Source: Planctomycetales bacterium
GTDB taxonomy: Bacteria; Planctomycetota; Planctomycetia; Isosphaerales; Isosphaeraceae
DNA: 64,000 bases
Direction of reading: 5' to 3'
NCBI GenBank assembly: GCA_027449865.1
Contig: DAIDKV010000014.1
Location: 1 to 64,000 of the forward strand
Positions 1 to 8,262 of the stretch are shown piece by piece. The translations under genes and the position numbers were made by a program. Each line of letters opens with the position of its first letter. The stretch's first letter is position 1. The notes beneath the pieces were generated by a model. It saw only the letters and a program-made list of their open reading frames with translations, made no database searches and was not told where the DNA came from.

Positions 1-229
1 AGAGGAATTCGCCGAGTCCGACGTGCGCCGTTGTAAAGAATTCGTAACTCTGCACACCAAGGACCAGGATGATCCCGATGGTGGTCAGTATCGTGATCAC
101 GGCCGAGAGGATCAGCCCGATGGTCACGGCCGCCTCGTAGATCATGGCCGCCCGGGAGTGGCCGCCCCAGAGTTCTACCTCGGTCAGGGAGCGCGACGGC
201 TCTGGCTTCGCCGCGGCGGGGGATCTCAT
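1..229 (-). CDS. pstC: Phosphate ABC transporter permease PstC, N-terminal fragment
   Basis: The reading frame starts with ATG at 229 and runs off the window edge, so only about 76 residues are visible. A hydrophilic N-terminus of about 30 residues is followed by one long hydrophobic helix (roughly residues 29-57) and then the FF...EFL stretch that follows helix 1 in PstC proteins. It begins only 10 bp after the pstS stop codon on the same strand, so it is probably co-transcribed with pstS. PstC with PstA would form the inner-membrane channel for phosphate delivered by PstS. The call rests on context and the first helix only; PstA would be the alternative, but gene order favours PstC. Confidence 0.75.
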   Translation of the reverse strand, partial: MRSPAAAKPEPSRSLTEVELWGGHSRAAMIYEAAVTIGLILSAVITILTTIGIILVLGVQSYEFFTTAHVGLGEFL

Positions 230-239
230 GGAAAACCTC

Positions 240-1238
240 TTACTTCGTCGACTCGGCGGAGGCAGGCTTCCTGGCGTCGCCGAGCAGCCCGGCCAGCGCC
301 TCGCTGTTCTGCGCTTTGTCCGCTGGAGTCGGGGGATTGTAGCCGCCCTCCTCGGCGAATTGGTCGATCTTCTCCAGGTAGAAGCGGAGGAACTTCGAGT
401 CGGCGGGCCGCCGGGCCGACTTGTTCTTCACGTAGAGAAAGAGCGGGCGCGAGAGCGGCGAGTAGGTTTTGTCCTTGATGGTCTCGGGACTCGGCAGGAT
501 GGCCGGGGCCTCCTTCGACTTGCGGACCCCAACCGCGCGGAGCTTGTCCTTGTTGGCCGCGTAATAGGCGTAGCCGAAGTAGCCGAGGCCGTCAGTGTCG
601 CCCGCGACCCCCTGGACGAGCGAGTTATCCGAGGAGTTCTGCTGCACATCGTCACGCTGGCTCTTCGCCTTGCCCACAATGGCCTCGGTGAAGAACTCAA
701 ACGTGCCCGAGTCGTTATCGGGCGAGTACAACACGATCGGACGAGCCGGCCAGCTCGGATCAAGGTCTTTCCAGGTCTTGACCTTGCTCTCGGGCTCCCA
801 GAGCGCCTTCAGTTGTTCGACCGTCATTTCCTTGACAAAGTCGTTCTTTGGATTCACGACGAGGGTAATTCCATCGTAACCAACCAGGAAGCGGGTCCAT
901 TCGATCCCCTGCTCCCGGGCCTTCGCCTCCTCGTCCTTCTTGGCGAGGCGCGAGGCATCGACGATATCGACCTCGTCCTGGAGATACCGGGCGAAGCCAC
1001 CGCCGGTCCCGTGCTCGTCCACCGTGATGGTCACCTCGGGCGCCACGGCCCGATACGCCTTCTGGGCGGCCTCGCTGATCCGGACGACCGTGCTCGACCC
1101 GTCGATCACGATCGTCGAGGCTGGCCCCGTCCCCACAGGCGCCGACCCGGAATGATCCGCCTCATCGCCACATCCGGAGAGCCCCAGGGCCGCGAAGCAC
1201 GCCCCAACGCCGAGCATCCACGCACGAATCTGTCTCAT
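240..1238 (-). CDS. pstS: Phosphate-binding lipoprotein PstS
   Basis: A 332-residue substrate-binding protein of the phosphate ABC transporter. It opens with a lipoprotein signal whose lipobox LSGC puts the modified cysteine at residue 23. The mature part carries the family's phosphate-binding signatures: IDGSSTV near residue 46, a GTGGGF loop and a DASR segment in the first lobe, and the SGTFEFF loop in the second. The length fits PstS proteins of the SphX type. It lies downstream of phoR and immediately upstream of pstC on the same strand. A PHO-box-like repeat lies 92-124 bp upstream of the start, so control by the PhoR partner regulator is likely. No phoB is visible in the window. Confidence 0.93.
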   Translation of the reverse strand: MRQIRAWMLGVGACFAALGLSGCGDEADHSGSAPVGTGPASTIVIDGSSTVVRISEAAQKAYRAVAPEVTITVDEHGTGGGFARYLQDEVDIVDASRLAKKDEEAKAREQGIEWTRFLVGYDGITLVVNPKNDFVKEMTVEQLKALWEPESKVKTWKDLDPSWPARPIVLYSPDNDSGTFEFFTEAIVGKAKSQRDDVQQNSSDNSLVQGVAGDTDGLGYFGYAYYAANKDKLRAVGVRKSKEAPAILPSPETIKDKTYSPLSRPLFLYVKNKSARRPADSKFLRFYLEKIDQFAEEGGYNPPTPADKAQNSEALAGLLGDARKPASAESTK

Positions 1239-1309
1239 CCGCTCTGTTCCCCGGAGAACACCCAGCCGCCGTCATCAAGGGATCGCCTCTTCGCGGCTGT
1301 TTGAACAAC

Positions 1310-1362
1310 AGTATCAGCTTACCGCCGTATCATGAAGATTGTGTGAGTTTCGCATGAGTTTC
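1310..1362 (-). promoter_or_regulatory. Candidate PHO box and -10 element for pstS
   Basis: On the minus strand three contiguous 11-bp units run through 1362-1330: GAAACTCATGC, GAAACTCACAC and the weaker AATCTTCATGA. PhoB-type regulators bind direct repeats of exactly 11-bp period, so the geometry fits. A -10-like GATACT (1315-1310) lies 14 bp downstream, and pstS starts about 72 bp further on. The array overlaps the last codons of phoR. Binding is inferred from period and context, not from a known planctomycete consensus. Confidence 0.5.
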
Positions 1363-2733
1363 ACCAGGCCCTCGGCTTTCGGTCTCGGTGCTGGAATTGG
1401 GGTGGTTCGATCCGGAAGGAGGAGAAGCGATGGATGGAGGGCGGAACGGCGGTAGGGTGATCGTGAATCGGGATCCGGTGCCAGGACGGCTGGAGACATC
1501 AATGCTCCCCCCAATGGAAAGGACGATATGCTTGACGATGGAAAGGCCGAGGCCGGTTCCGCCAAGCTCGCGGCTCCGAGCCTTGTCGACCCGGTAGAAT
1601 CGTTCGAAGATTCGAGGAAGATCTTCGCGGGGGATTCCGATCCCGGTGTCCGTGACCTCGATGATGACCTCATCGGACTCGAGGGTGCAGCGGACGTGAA
1701 CGGATCCTTGCTCGTGCGTGTACTTGATTGCGTTGTCGATCAGGTTATCGGCGACCTGTCGGATGGCTTCCTCGTCGGCGACGACGAGCGTACCATCGGG
1801 AAGACCGGAGACGTCGAAGGAAAGCTGGAGGTTTTTGGCCGAGGCGCGGTCGCGGTGAGATTCGATGCAGGATTCGAGGACGGGAGACAGATCGATCGGC
1901 TGGTGATCGAAGACACCCTGTCCGCTTTCGAGTCGGGCCAGGCTGAGGAGGTCGAGGATCAACTGGTTGAGTCGTTCGGCCTGCTCGTCGATCCGTTCGA
2001 GGAATCGGACGTTGACGGAATCGTCATGCAGGGCCCAGTCGAGGAGGGTTTCCGTGTAGGCCTTGATCGAGGCCAGGGGCGTTTTCAGCTCGTGCGAGGC
2101 GTTGGCGACAAAGTCCTGTCGCATCCGTTCGAGGCGTCGGAGGTCGGTCACGTCGTGAAAGACGAGGACGGCGCCCGAGGGGGGATGGCCTGGGAGCGGC
2201 GTTCCTCGGACAGCCAGGTGGCGCTCGGAGGTGGGACCAGGGCCGCGGATGGAGCTATCGCGGCCGGTCATCTGGAGTTCGGATCGATACGATTGCGAAC
2301 CGCGGAGGCGGAGGGTGGCCTCGACGGCCTCCTGAACGCGGGGGCTTCGGATCAGCTCGGGGACCATTCGTCCGACGGATGACGGATGCAGGCCAAAAAG
2401 TCGGTGTGCGCCGGCGTTGGCGAAGAGGAGCCGGTGGCGTGCATCGACGGCGATCACGGCCTCGGCCATCGCTTCGAGAACGACGAGAAGCTGCTGGCGA
2501 TCGCGTTCCAGCCGGCTGATCCGGGCCTCAATCTCAGTGGCGGCGAGATTGTAGGTCTCGACCAGCCGGCCGATGGACCCGCCGGGCCCGCCCCGGACAA
2601 ACTGGGACCGGGCGTTTCGCCGGAGTTCTTCAAGACCCCGCCGGAGGTCGCTGGCGGCGCGCGCCCATCGCCAGCCGATCAGGCCGACGATCGCGGTGAG
2701 TCCGACCGCCGCGCCAAGGATGATGAACCCCAT
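1330..2733 (-). CDS. phoR: PhoR-type sensor histidine kinase
   Basis: A 467-residue kinase. It has one N-terminal membrane helix (residues 2-24), a linker, a PAS domain (about 80-190), a HisKA domain with the phospho-acceptor in SHELKTPLASI (His near 213), and an ATPase domain with the N box DNAIKYT (about 332) and the G box GTGLGLSI (about 391). A single membrane helix followed directly by PAS is the PhoR layout, which senses through the Pst transporter rather than through a large periplasmic domain. It sits 92 bp upstream of pstS on the same strand. The partner regulator gene is not in the window, so the phosphate assignment rests on context. Confidence 0.85.
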   Translation of the reverse strand: MGFIILGAAVGLTAIVGLIGWRWARAASDLRRGLEELRRNARSQFVRGGPGGSIGRLVETYNLAATEIEARISRLERDRQQLLVVLEAMAEAVIAVDARHRLLFANAGAHRLFGLHPSSVGRMVPELIRSPRVQEAVEATLRLRGSQSYRSELQMTGRDSSIRGPGPTSERHLAVRGTPLPGHPPSGAVLVFHDVTDLRRLERMRQDFVANASHELKTPLASIKAYTETLLDWALHDDSVNVRFLERIDEQAERLNQLILDLLSLARLESGQGVFDHQPIDLSPVLESCIESHRDRASAKNLQLSFDVSGLPDGTLVVADEEAIRQVADNLIDNAIKYTHEQGSVHVRCTLESDEVIIEVTDTGIGIPREDLPRIFERFYRVDKARSRELGGTGLGLSIVKHIVLSIGGSIDVSSRPGTGSRFTITLPPFRPPSIASPPSGSNHPNSSTETESRGPGETHAKLTQSS

Positions 2734-2853
2734 GAGAACGGCCCAGCCGCCTGTCGAAGCTTCTCCCCGCCCCGAAGCCCGCCGGGGCGAGGTCCGATCG
2801 ATGGCAACAGTATCGGCGGACGGCCGGACCGGGTCAATCGAGCGGTGGAATGG

Positions 2854-4338
2854 TCAATCGCTCGACGACGAATCACCCTCGTCGGAAGCGGGCCGACCAC
2901 GGGAGTGGCCCGGGACACATCGAGAACAGGGTCGGAGATTGAGTTCGCGCGCCTCATCGAGCGAGGAGAGCTTCTCTCGTCTCGCCCGGCTCATGCCTTT
3001 CGCATATTGACACGAACCCAGATGGTAGAGCTTCATCTCAGCCGAGCTGTAGTAAAACTGGGTCGGGTCGAGCTCCTCGCGGTCCTCCTTGATTGGAGAT
3101 TTGCCGGGGACAGTGGCCACGTTCACCGGGATCAGCAGGCTGGATTCCCCCTGAGCGGGTGCCGGCAGGTGGCCGGCAACCTCGGGTAGCTCCCCTCGGT
3201 GGACCAGCCGTGGAATGGAAATCGCCGAGAGGGCCATGCCCACCAGCAAGATCAGTGTCGTGGCGCCGATGGCGAATCGGAGGCCCCGCAATCGCCGGCT
3301 CGCCTGCCAGGCGTCGATGTCCTCCATCAAAGCGCGGGCGGTCGGGTATCGGTCGGACGGCCGAGGCGACATGGCCCGAGCGCAGATCGCGGCGAGGCGA
3401 GAAGGCGTCCCTCGGCTCACGGTTCGGATGTCGGGTAGCGATTTCGGATGCCGGGACGGAGGGCCCTCGGAAGGGGTTGAGCTGTCGAGCTCGTGCGGGC
3501 GCCGTCCGCAAAGCAGTTCGAAGAAGAGGACGCCGAGGCTATAGACGTCGCTCCGCTCGTCGGCCTGTCGGCTCATCCCAATGGCCTGCTCGGGGCTCAT
3601 GTAGGCGGGAGTGCCGACGACCACGCCGTCGCGGGTCAGGTCCGACTCGACGTCCGACCTGCGGGCCAGACCGAAGTCAATCAGCCGGGGCCGGCCCTGA
3701 TCGTCGATCATCACGTTCCCGGGTTTGATGTCGCGGTGGACGACCCCCATCGCGTGGGCATGGCCAACCGCGTCGGCCAGATCCCGGATGATCCGCGCCG
3801 CGGTCGTCGCATCCATTCGCTGCCGGTCGCGATACCACCAGAGAGGGCGTCCGCTGACGAGCTGGTAGGCCACCCAGCATCGGCCGTGATCGACGCCCGC
3901 GTCATGAACGGCCACGATGTTGGGATGATCGAGCCGTGCCACGGCTCTCGCCTCCCGGAAGAATCGCTCCATGATGCGATCGTTCGGATCGGGCTGCTTC
4001 AGGACCTTCAGCGCGACGTCGCGGTCGAGCCGGGGATCGTAGGCCAGGAAGACCTGGCCGAATCCGCCGTCGCCGAGCCGTTCGCGAAGATGAAACCGCC
4101 CGAGTGATCCCAGTGTTCCCCGGCTCCAGGCCTGAGCCCAGTCGATCGTCTCGGGTGTTTCGTCGCCCCGCGACTCCTTCGACGGTGAGGGAATATGCGT
4201 TTCGTCCTCGCTCGGGACCGCCAGACCCGATCGGCTATCGATCGACTGCCCGCAGAACGGGCAGGCCACCTGCATGACCACCGGCCCGGCCTGCTCGATC
4301 TCCAGACTCCGCAGGCATCCCTCGCAAACGACGCGCAT
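2854..4338 (-). CDS. Membrane-anchored Ser/Thr protein kinase with zinc-ribbon head and Ada-like zinc tail
   Basis: The start at ATG 4338 follows an AAGGA ribosome site; a longer frame exists upstream but looks non-coding. The protein has 495 residues. A CxxC...CxxC zinc ribbon occupies residues 5-29. A PknB-type kinase spans about 80-345, with the glycine loop GDGGFGQV, HRDIKPGN (about 200), DFG (about 219) and GTPAYMSPEQ. One membrane helix lies at about 350-372. The outer part ends in a small domain with YHLGSC and PCSRC (about 430-475), which matches the pattern of the Ada metal-binding domain. The zinc tail on the far side of the membrane is unusual for a kinase and could act as a sensor. 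The target is unknown. It precedes phoR on the same strand with 120 bp between them. Confidence 0.88.
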   Translation of the reverse strand: MRVVCEGCLRSLEIEQAGPVVMQVACPFCGQSIDSRSGLAVPSEDETHIPSPSKESRGDETPETIDWAQAWSRGTLGSLGRFHLRERLGDGGFGQVFLAYDPRLDRDVALKVLKQPDPNDRIMERFFREARAVARLDHPNIVAVHDAGVDHGRCWVAYQLVSGRPLWWYRDRQRMDATTAARIIRDLADAVGHAHAMGVVHRDIKPGNVMIDDQGRPRLIDFGLARRSDVESDLTRDGVVVGTPAYMSPEQAIGMSRQADERSDVYSLGVLFFELLCGRRPHELDSSTPSEGPPSRHPKSLPDIRTVSRGTPSRLAAICARAMSPRPSDRYPTARALMEDIDAWQASRRLRGLRFAIGATTLILLVGMALSAISIPRLVHRGELPEVAGHLPAPAQGESSLLIPVNVATVPGKSPIKEDREELDPTQFYYSSAEMKLYHLGSCQYAKGMSRARREKLSSLDEARELNLRPCSRCVPGHSRGRPASDEGDSSSSD

Positions 4339-4676
4339 GGGAGAGTCCTTCAAAGAACACCTCCTCGTGTTGTCGGGGAAAAATCCTCGCCCAGCCTGCT
4401 CCGGGACGCTGGACCATCCAGGATCTCTACCCTCATTGATACCGTAGAATAAACCGGCGACGAGGCAACAAAATTCCTTTCGGGTCAAAGAATTCTCGGC
4501 CAGTTGCGATTGTCCCGCGGGCCCCGGTTTTGGTTGGCCGTCATCGACGCGATCGATCGGATCAATACCGCGAGAAGAACCGATGTCCTGCCGGCGCGTT
4601 GCGGGATGCGTCGTGATCCCCTACCCTGTTTCCAGCCAGGGTTTCTGTTGCCGTCGGCTCCGAAGAGGTTTTACCC
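4339..4676. other. Divergent intergenic region, no gene seen
   Basis: This 338-bp gap separates the kinase (minus strand) from the phospholipase B-like gene (plus strand), so it must hold two divergent promoters. No convincing -35/-10 pair, repeat or RNA structure was recognised. A GAAGAGG ribosome site precedes the plus-strand start. Confidence 0.5.
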
Positions 4677-6095
4677 ATGCCGTTGCGAGATTCCTGCCGG
4701 ATCGCCCTCGGGACCGCGATCGTCGCGGTCTGCTCGGGGCTCGCTTACCCGGCCCCACCCACCTCGGCGCCCGACTCGGCCCGGATGAGGGGTGCTTCCC
4801 GAACCGTTCAGGACGGGTGGATCCTCGTCCAACTGGAGGGAACGCCCGACGAGGTCGGATATCAGCATGGCCGGTTGCTGGCCGGGGAGATCGCCGATTT
4901 CCTTCGGGTCGCCTCATCGTACTTCCCGAAGACCACGGGACGCGACTGGTCCTTCTATCGGAAGGCGGCCGAGGAGATGCTCTGGCCTCGGGTCGACGAC
5001 GAATACCGTCGGGAGATCGACGGGATTGTCGCCGGTGCGTCGAGCCGGGGTGTCGCGGTCGACCGCTGGGACATTGTCGCGCTGAACGCCAGCGAGGAGT
5101 TGCCGTACTACTACGTTCCCTGGCTCGATCGCCGCGAGGGGAAGGCTCCGACGACCCACTCGCCCGGAAATTGCAGCGCCTTCATCGCGACCGGCTCCTA
5201 CACGAAGGACGGCCGGATCGTGATCGGCCACAATAACTGGACGAACTACGTCATCGGCTCGCGATGGAACATCGTCTTCGAGATCAAGCCCGAATCGGGG
5301 TCGCGTCTGATCATGGACGGCCTGCCGGGGGTGATCGTCAGCGACGATGATTTCTCGATCAATGCCGCCGGCATCCTGGTCACGGAGACGACGATCACGC
5401 AGTTCGAGGGGTGGGACCCGGCAGGCAAGCCCGAGTTCGTCCGGGCTCGCAAGGCGATGCAGTACAGCCGATCGATCGACGATTTCGTCCGGATCATGCT
5501 CGACGGCAATAACGGCGGATACGCCAACGACTGGCTCGTCGGTGATAACAAGACCGGGGAAATCGCCCGGTTCGAGTTGGGGTTGAAGAATCACACCGTC
5601 GAGAGAACGAAGGACGGCTGTTATTTCGGCTCCAACTTTCCTGTCCATCCAAAGCTGATCGGCGAGGAGACGAAGTTCGACGTCCAGAACCAGGCGTCAT
5701 CCCCCAACGCCCGAAAAACACGGTGGGAGCAGCTCATCGCCGAGCATCGCGGGAAGATCGATGTGGAGCTGGCAAAGAAGCTGGAGAACGACGATTTCGA
5801 CGTGATTCTCAAGGTTCGAGGCGCCGATGAGCGAACCCTCAACGGCCGAACCGAGGTCTCGCCCCGCGGCATCCCCGAATGGGACTGGGCCCCGTATTAT
5901 CCGGGCGGCACCGTCACCTCGAAGGTGGCCGATGCCGCGCTCGCCGAGAAGCTCGCCTTCTGGGGTCAGGTGGGTCACCAGGGGTCCGACTTTCTGGCCG
6001 AGCCCTTCCTGGAAGCCCATCCCGAATACCAGTGGATGCGGGGGCTTCTCAGGGATCTGAAGTGCGGCCCCTGGTCACTCTTTCGGGCCCGGTAG
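4677..6095 (+). CDS. Phospholipase B-like / C45-type Ntn hydrolase, secreted
   Basis: A 472-residue protein with an N-terminal signal peptide (about residues 1-26). The motif NCSAF places the likely N-terminal nucleophile at Cys166. After autocleavage this family (phospholipase B-like proteins and the related C45 acyltransferases) uses the cysteine to hydrolyse amide or ester bonds. Supporting segments are HNNW soon after the nucleophile, LPGVIVSDDDF, and the conserved VTETT strand. The substrate cannot be told from sequence; a lipid or N-acyl amide is possible. Its last 21 bp overlap the 3' end of the convergent prolyl oligopeptidase gene. Confidence 0.75.
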   Translation: MPLRDSCRIALGTAIVAVCSGLAYPAPPTSAPDSARMRGASRTVQDGWILVQLEGTPDEVGYQHGRLLAGEIADFLRVASSYFPKTTGRDWSFYRKAAEEMLWPRVDDEYRREIDGIVAGASSRGVAVDRWDIVALNASEELPYYYVPWLDRREGKAPTTHSPGNCSAFIATGSYTKDGRIVIGHNNWTNYVIGSRWNIVFEIKPESGSRLIMDGLPGVIVSDDDFSINAAGILVTETTITQFEGWDPAGKPEFVRARKAMQYSRSIDDFVRIMLDGNNGGYANDWLVGDNKTGEIARFELGLKNHTVERTKDGCYFGSNFPVHPKLIGEETKFDVQNQASSPNARKTRWEQLIAEHRGKIDVELAKKLENDDFDVILKVRGADERTLNGRTEVSPRGIPEWDWAPYYPGGTVTSKVADAALAEKLAFWGQVGHQGSDFLAEPFLEAHPEYQWMRGLLRDLKCGPWSLFRAR

Positions 6096-8237
6096 TCCAT
6101 TCGGCCGGGCCGCGATCGTTCTGACGAGGAAGCTCCAGCGATCCGCGGCCTCCTCAATCAGCTTGCTGGTCGGCTTGCCCGCGCCGTGGCCGGCGCGGGT
6201 CTCGATCCGGATCAAGACCGGACGGTCGCACGCCTGCGCCGCCTGGAGCGCGGCCGCGAACTTGAAACTGTGAGCCGGGACAACGCGGTCGTCGTGGTCG
6301 GCGGTGGTGATGAGTGTCGGCGGGTAGCAGGTTCCCGGTCGGACGTTGTGGAGCGGGCTATAGGCGAGCAAGGCGCGGAATTCGTCGGGGTCGTCCGACG
6401 AGCCGTAGTCGTCGATCCAGGCCCATCCGATCGTGAACCTGTGGAACCGCAGCATGTCGAGCACCCCAACGGCCGGGAGCGCCGCGCCGAAGAGGTCGGG
6501 ACGCTGAGTCAGGCAGGCGCCGACGAGCAGGCCGCCGTTCGACCCGCCCGAGATCGCCAGGTGCGGGGTGGAGGTGTAGTTGTTCGCGATCAGCCATTCG
6601 GCGGCGGCGATGAAGTCGTCGAAAACGTTCTGCTTTCGGAGCCTGGTCCCGGCCTGGTGCCATTGCTCGCCGTACTCGCCGCCGCCGCGGAGGTTCGGCA
6701 CGGCATAAAGGCCACCCATCTCCATCCAGGCCAGGACGGCCGGACTGAACGCCGGCTTGAGCGGGATGTTGAAGCCGCCGTAGCCGTAGAGAAGGGTTGG
6801 TGTCGTTCCGTCGCGCTTCAGCCCCTTTTTGTGGCTGAGGAACATGGGAATTCGCGTGCCGTCCTTGCTGGTGCAGAAGACCTGGTGCGTCTCGTAATCG
6901 GCCGGGTCGAAGGCCACCTTTGGCCGCTTCCAGACGGTGCTGGTCCCCTTCTCGACGTCGTACCGGTAAACGGTCGACGGCGTCGTGAACGAGGTGAACG
7001 AGTAGAACGTTTCGCGATCCGATCGCCGGCCGCCGAAACCGACCGCCGTTCCGATCCCGGGAAGCTCGACGTCCTGGAGGTGCTTGCCAGTCAGGTCGAA
7101 AACGCGGACCGCGGTCCGGGCGTCCTTGAGATAAACGGCGAAGAGTCGATCACCCACGACATTGGCGTATTCCAGCGTATCCGCCGCGTGCGGGATCAAT
7201 TCCCGCCAGCGTGAGGGATCCGGCTCGCGAAGATCGATCGCGACGACCCGGCCGCGCGGGGCATTCTTGTTGGTCTTGAACCAGAAGACCGGGCCGTCAT
7301 TGTCGATGAAATCGTATTCCGCCTCGAAGTTGCCGACGAGGTGAATCGGCTCGACATCGGGCCGGTCGAGCGGCCGATAGAGGACGCGATATTTCGCGTC
7401 GGTCCCTTTTTCGAGGGTGAGAATGAGGTACTTCCCGTCGTCGGTGACGCGGGGCATCGCCCGCCATTCCTTGTGAACCGGGTCTTCCCAGACGAGCTGG
7501 TCTTCGGACTGCGAGGTCCCCAGCTTGTGGTAATAGACTTTCTGGTAATAGTTGGCGCCCTTGAGATCCTCACCCGGCTTTGGCTCGGGGAACCGGCCGT
7601 AGTAGAAGCCCTTGCCATCGGGCGACCACTCCGCGCCCGAGAACTTGACCCATTTGATGAGGTCGGGGGCATCGGCCGCGGTGGCGACGTCGCGGACCTT
7701 CCACTCGTTCCAGTCAGACCCGGCCGCGGCGATTCCGTAGGCGACGAGCCGGCCGTCCTTGCTCACCGAGAGCCCCGAGAGCGCCACGGTGCCATCGGCG
7801 GAAAGTGTGTTCGGATCGAGGAGGACGGAGCCCGGGCCCTCGACACTCGTGGCCGAGTGGAGGACGCTCTGGTTCTGGAGCCCGGTGTTGTACGAGTAAA
7901 AGTAGCGACCGCCCTCGAGTTCCGGCGGACTGTATTTCTCGTAATCCCAGAGGGTGGTCAGCCGCTGCTTGATCGACTCACGCTCGGGGATCGAGGCGAG
8001 GTACTGGAACGTGACCCGGTTCTCGGCGTCGACCCAGGCACGGGTCTCGGGTGAGTCGGGGTCTTCGAGGGGCCGATAGGGATCGGCGATCTTCTGGCCG
8101 TGGTAGACGTCGACTGTCTCCGAGCGCGGGGGCTCGGGATACTTGAAACGTGCGGACGGCTCGTCCGCCCCCGTCTTTCCATCCGTCATGATCGCGATCG
8201 CTCCGAGAACGGCGGTCCATAGACCTCGACGAACCAT
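6075..8237 (-). CDS. Prolyl oligopeptidase family serine peptidase (S9A), secreted
   Basis: A 720-residue protein with a signal peptide (about 1-24), a beta-propeller domain (about 100-430) and a C-terminal alpha/beta-hydrolase domain. The catalytic triad is visible: Ser in GGSNGG (about 567), Asp in TADHDDRV (about 650) and His in RAGHGAGKP (about 683). The N-terminal [15 protein letters not shown] segment is typical of prolyl endopeptidases, which cut short peptides after proline. Length matches the family. It would act outside the cytoplasm. It is convergent with the phospholipase B-like gene and overlaps it by 21 bp; 25 bp separate it from the acyl-CoA dehydrogenase upstream on the same strand. 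Confidence 0.93.
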   Translation of the reverse strand: MVRRGLWTAVLGAIAIMTDGKTGADEPSARFKYPEPPRSETVDVYHGQKIADPYRPLEDPDSPETRAWVDAENRVTFQYLASIPERESIKQRLTTLWDYEKYSPPELEGGRYFYSYNTGLQNQSVLHSATSVEGPGSVLLDPNTLSADGTVALSGLSVSKDGRLVAYGIAAAGSDWNEWKVRDVATAADAPDLIKWVKFSGAEWSPDGKGFYYGRFPEPKPGEDLKGANYYQKVYYHKLGTSQSEDQLVWEDPVHKEWRAMPRVTDDGKYLILTLEKGTDAKYRVLYRPLDRPDVEPIHLVGNFEAEYDFIDNDGPVFWFKTNKNAPRGRVVAIDLREPDPSRWRELIPHAADTLEYANVVGDRLFAVYLKDARTAVRVFDLTGKHLQDVELPGIGTAVGFGGRRSDRETFYSFTSFTTPSTVYRYDVEKGTSTVWKRPKVAFDPADYETHQVFCTSKDGTRIPMFLSHKKGLKRDGTTPTLLYGYGGFNIPLKPAFSPAVLAWMEMGGLYAVPNLRGGGEYGEQWHQAGTRLRKQNVFDDFIAAAEWLIANNYTSTPHLAISGGSNGGLLVGACLTQRPDLFGAALPAVGVLDMLRFHRFTIGWAWIDDYGSSDDPDEFRALLAYSPLHNVRPGTCYPPTLITTADHDDRVVPAHSFKFAAALQAAQACDRPVLIRIETRAGHGAGKPTSKLIEEAADRWSFLVRTIAARPNGLPGPKE

Positions 8238-8262
8238 GGATGTCGGCCCCTCGCTTGGAATC

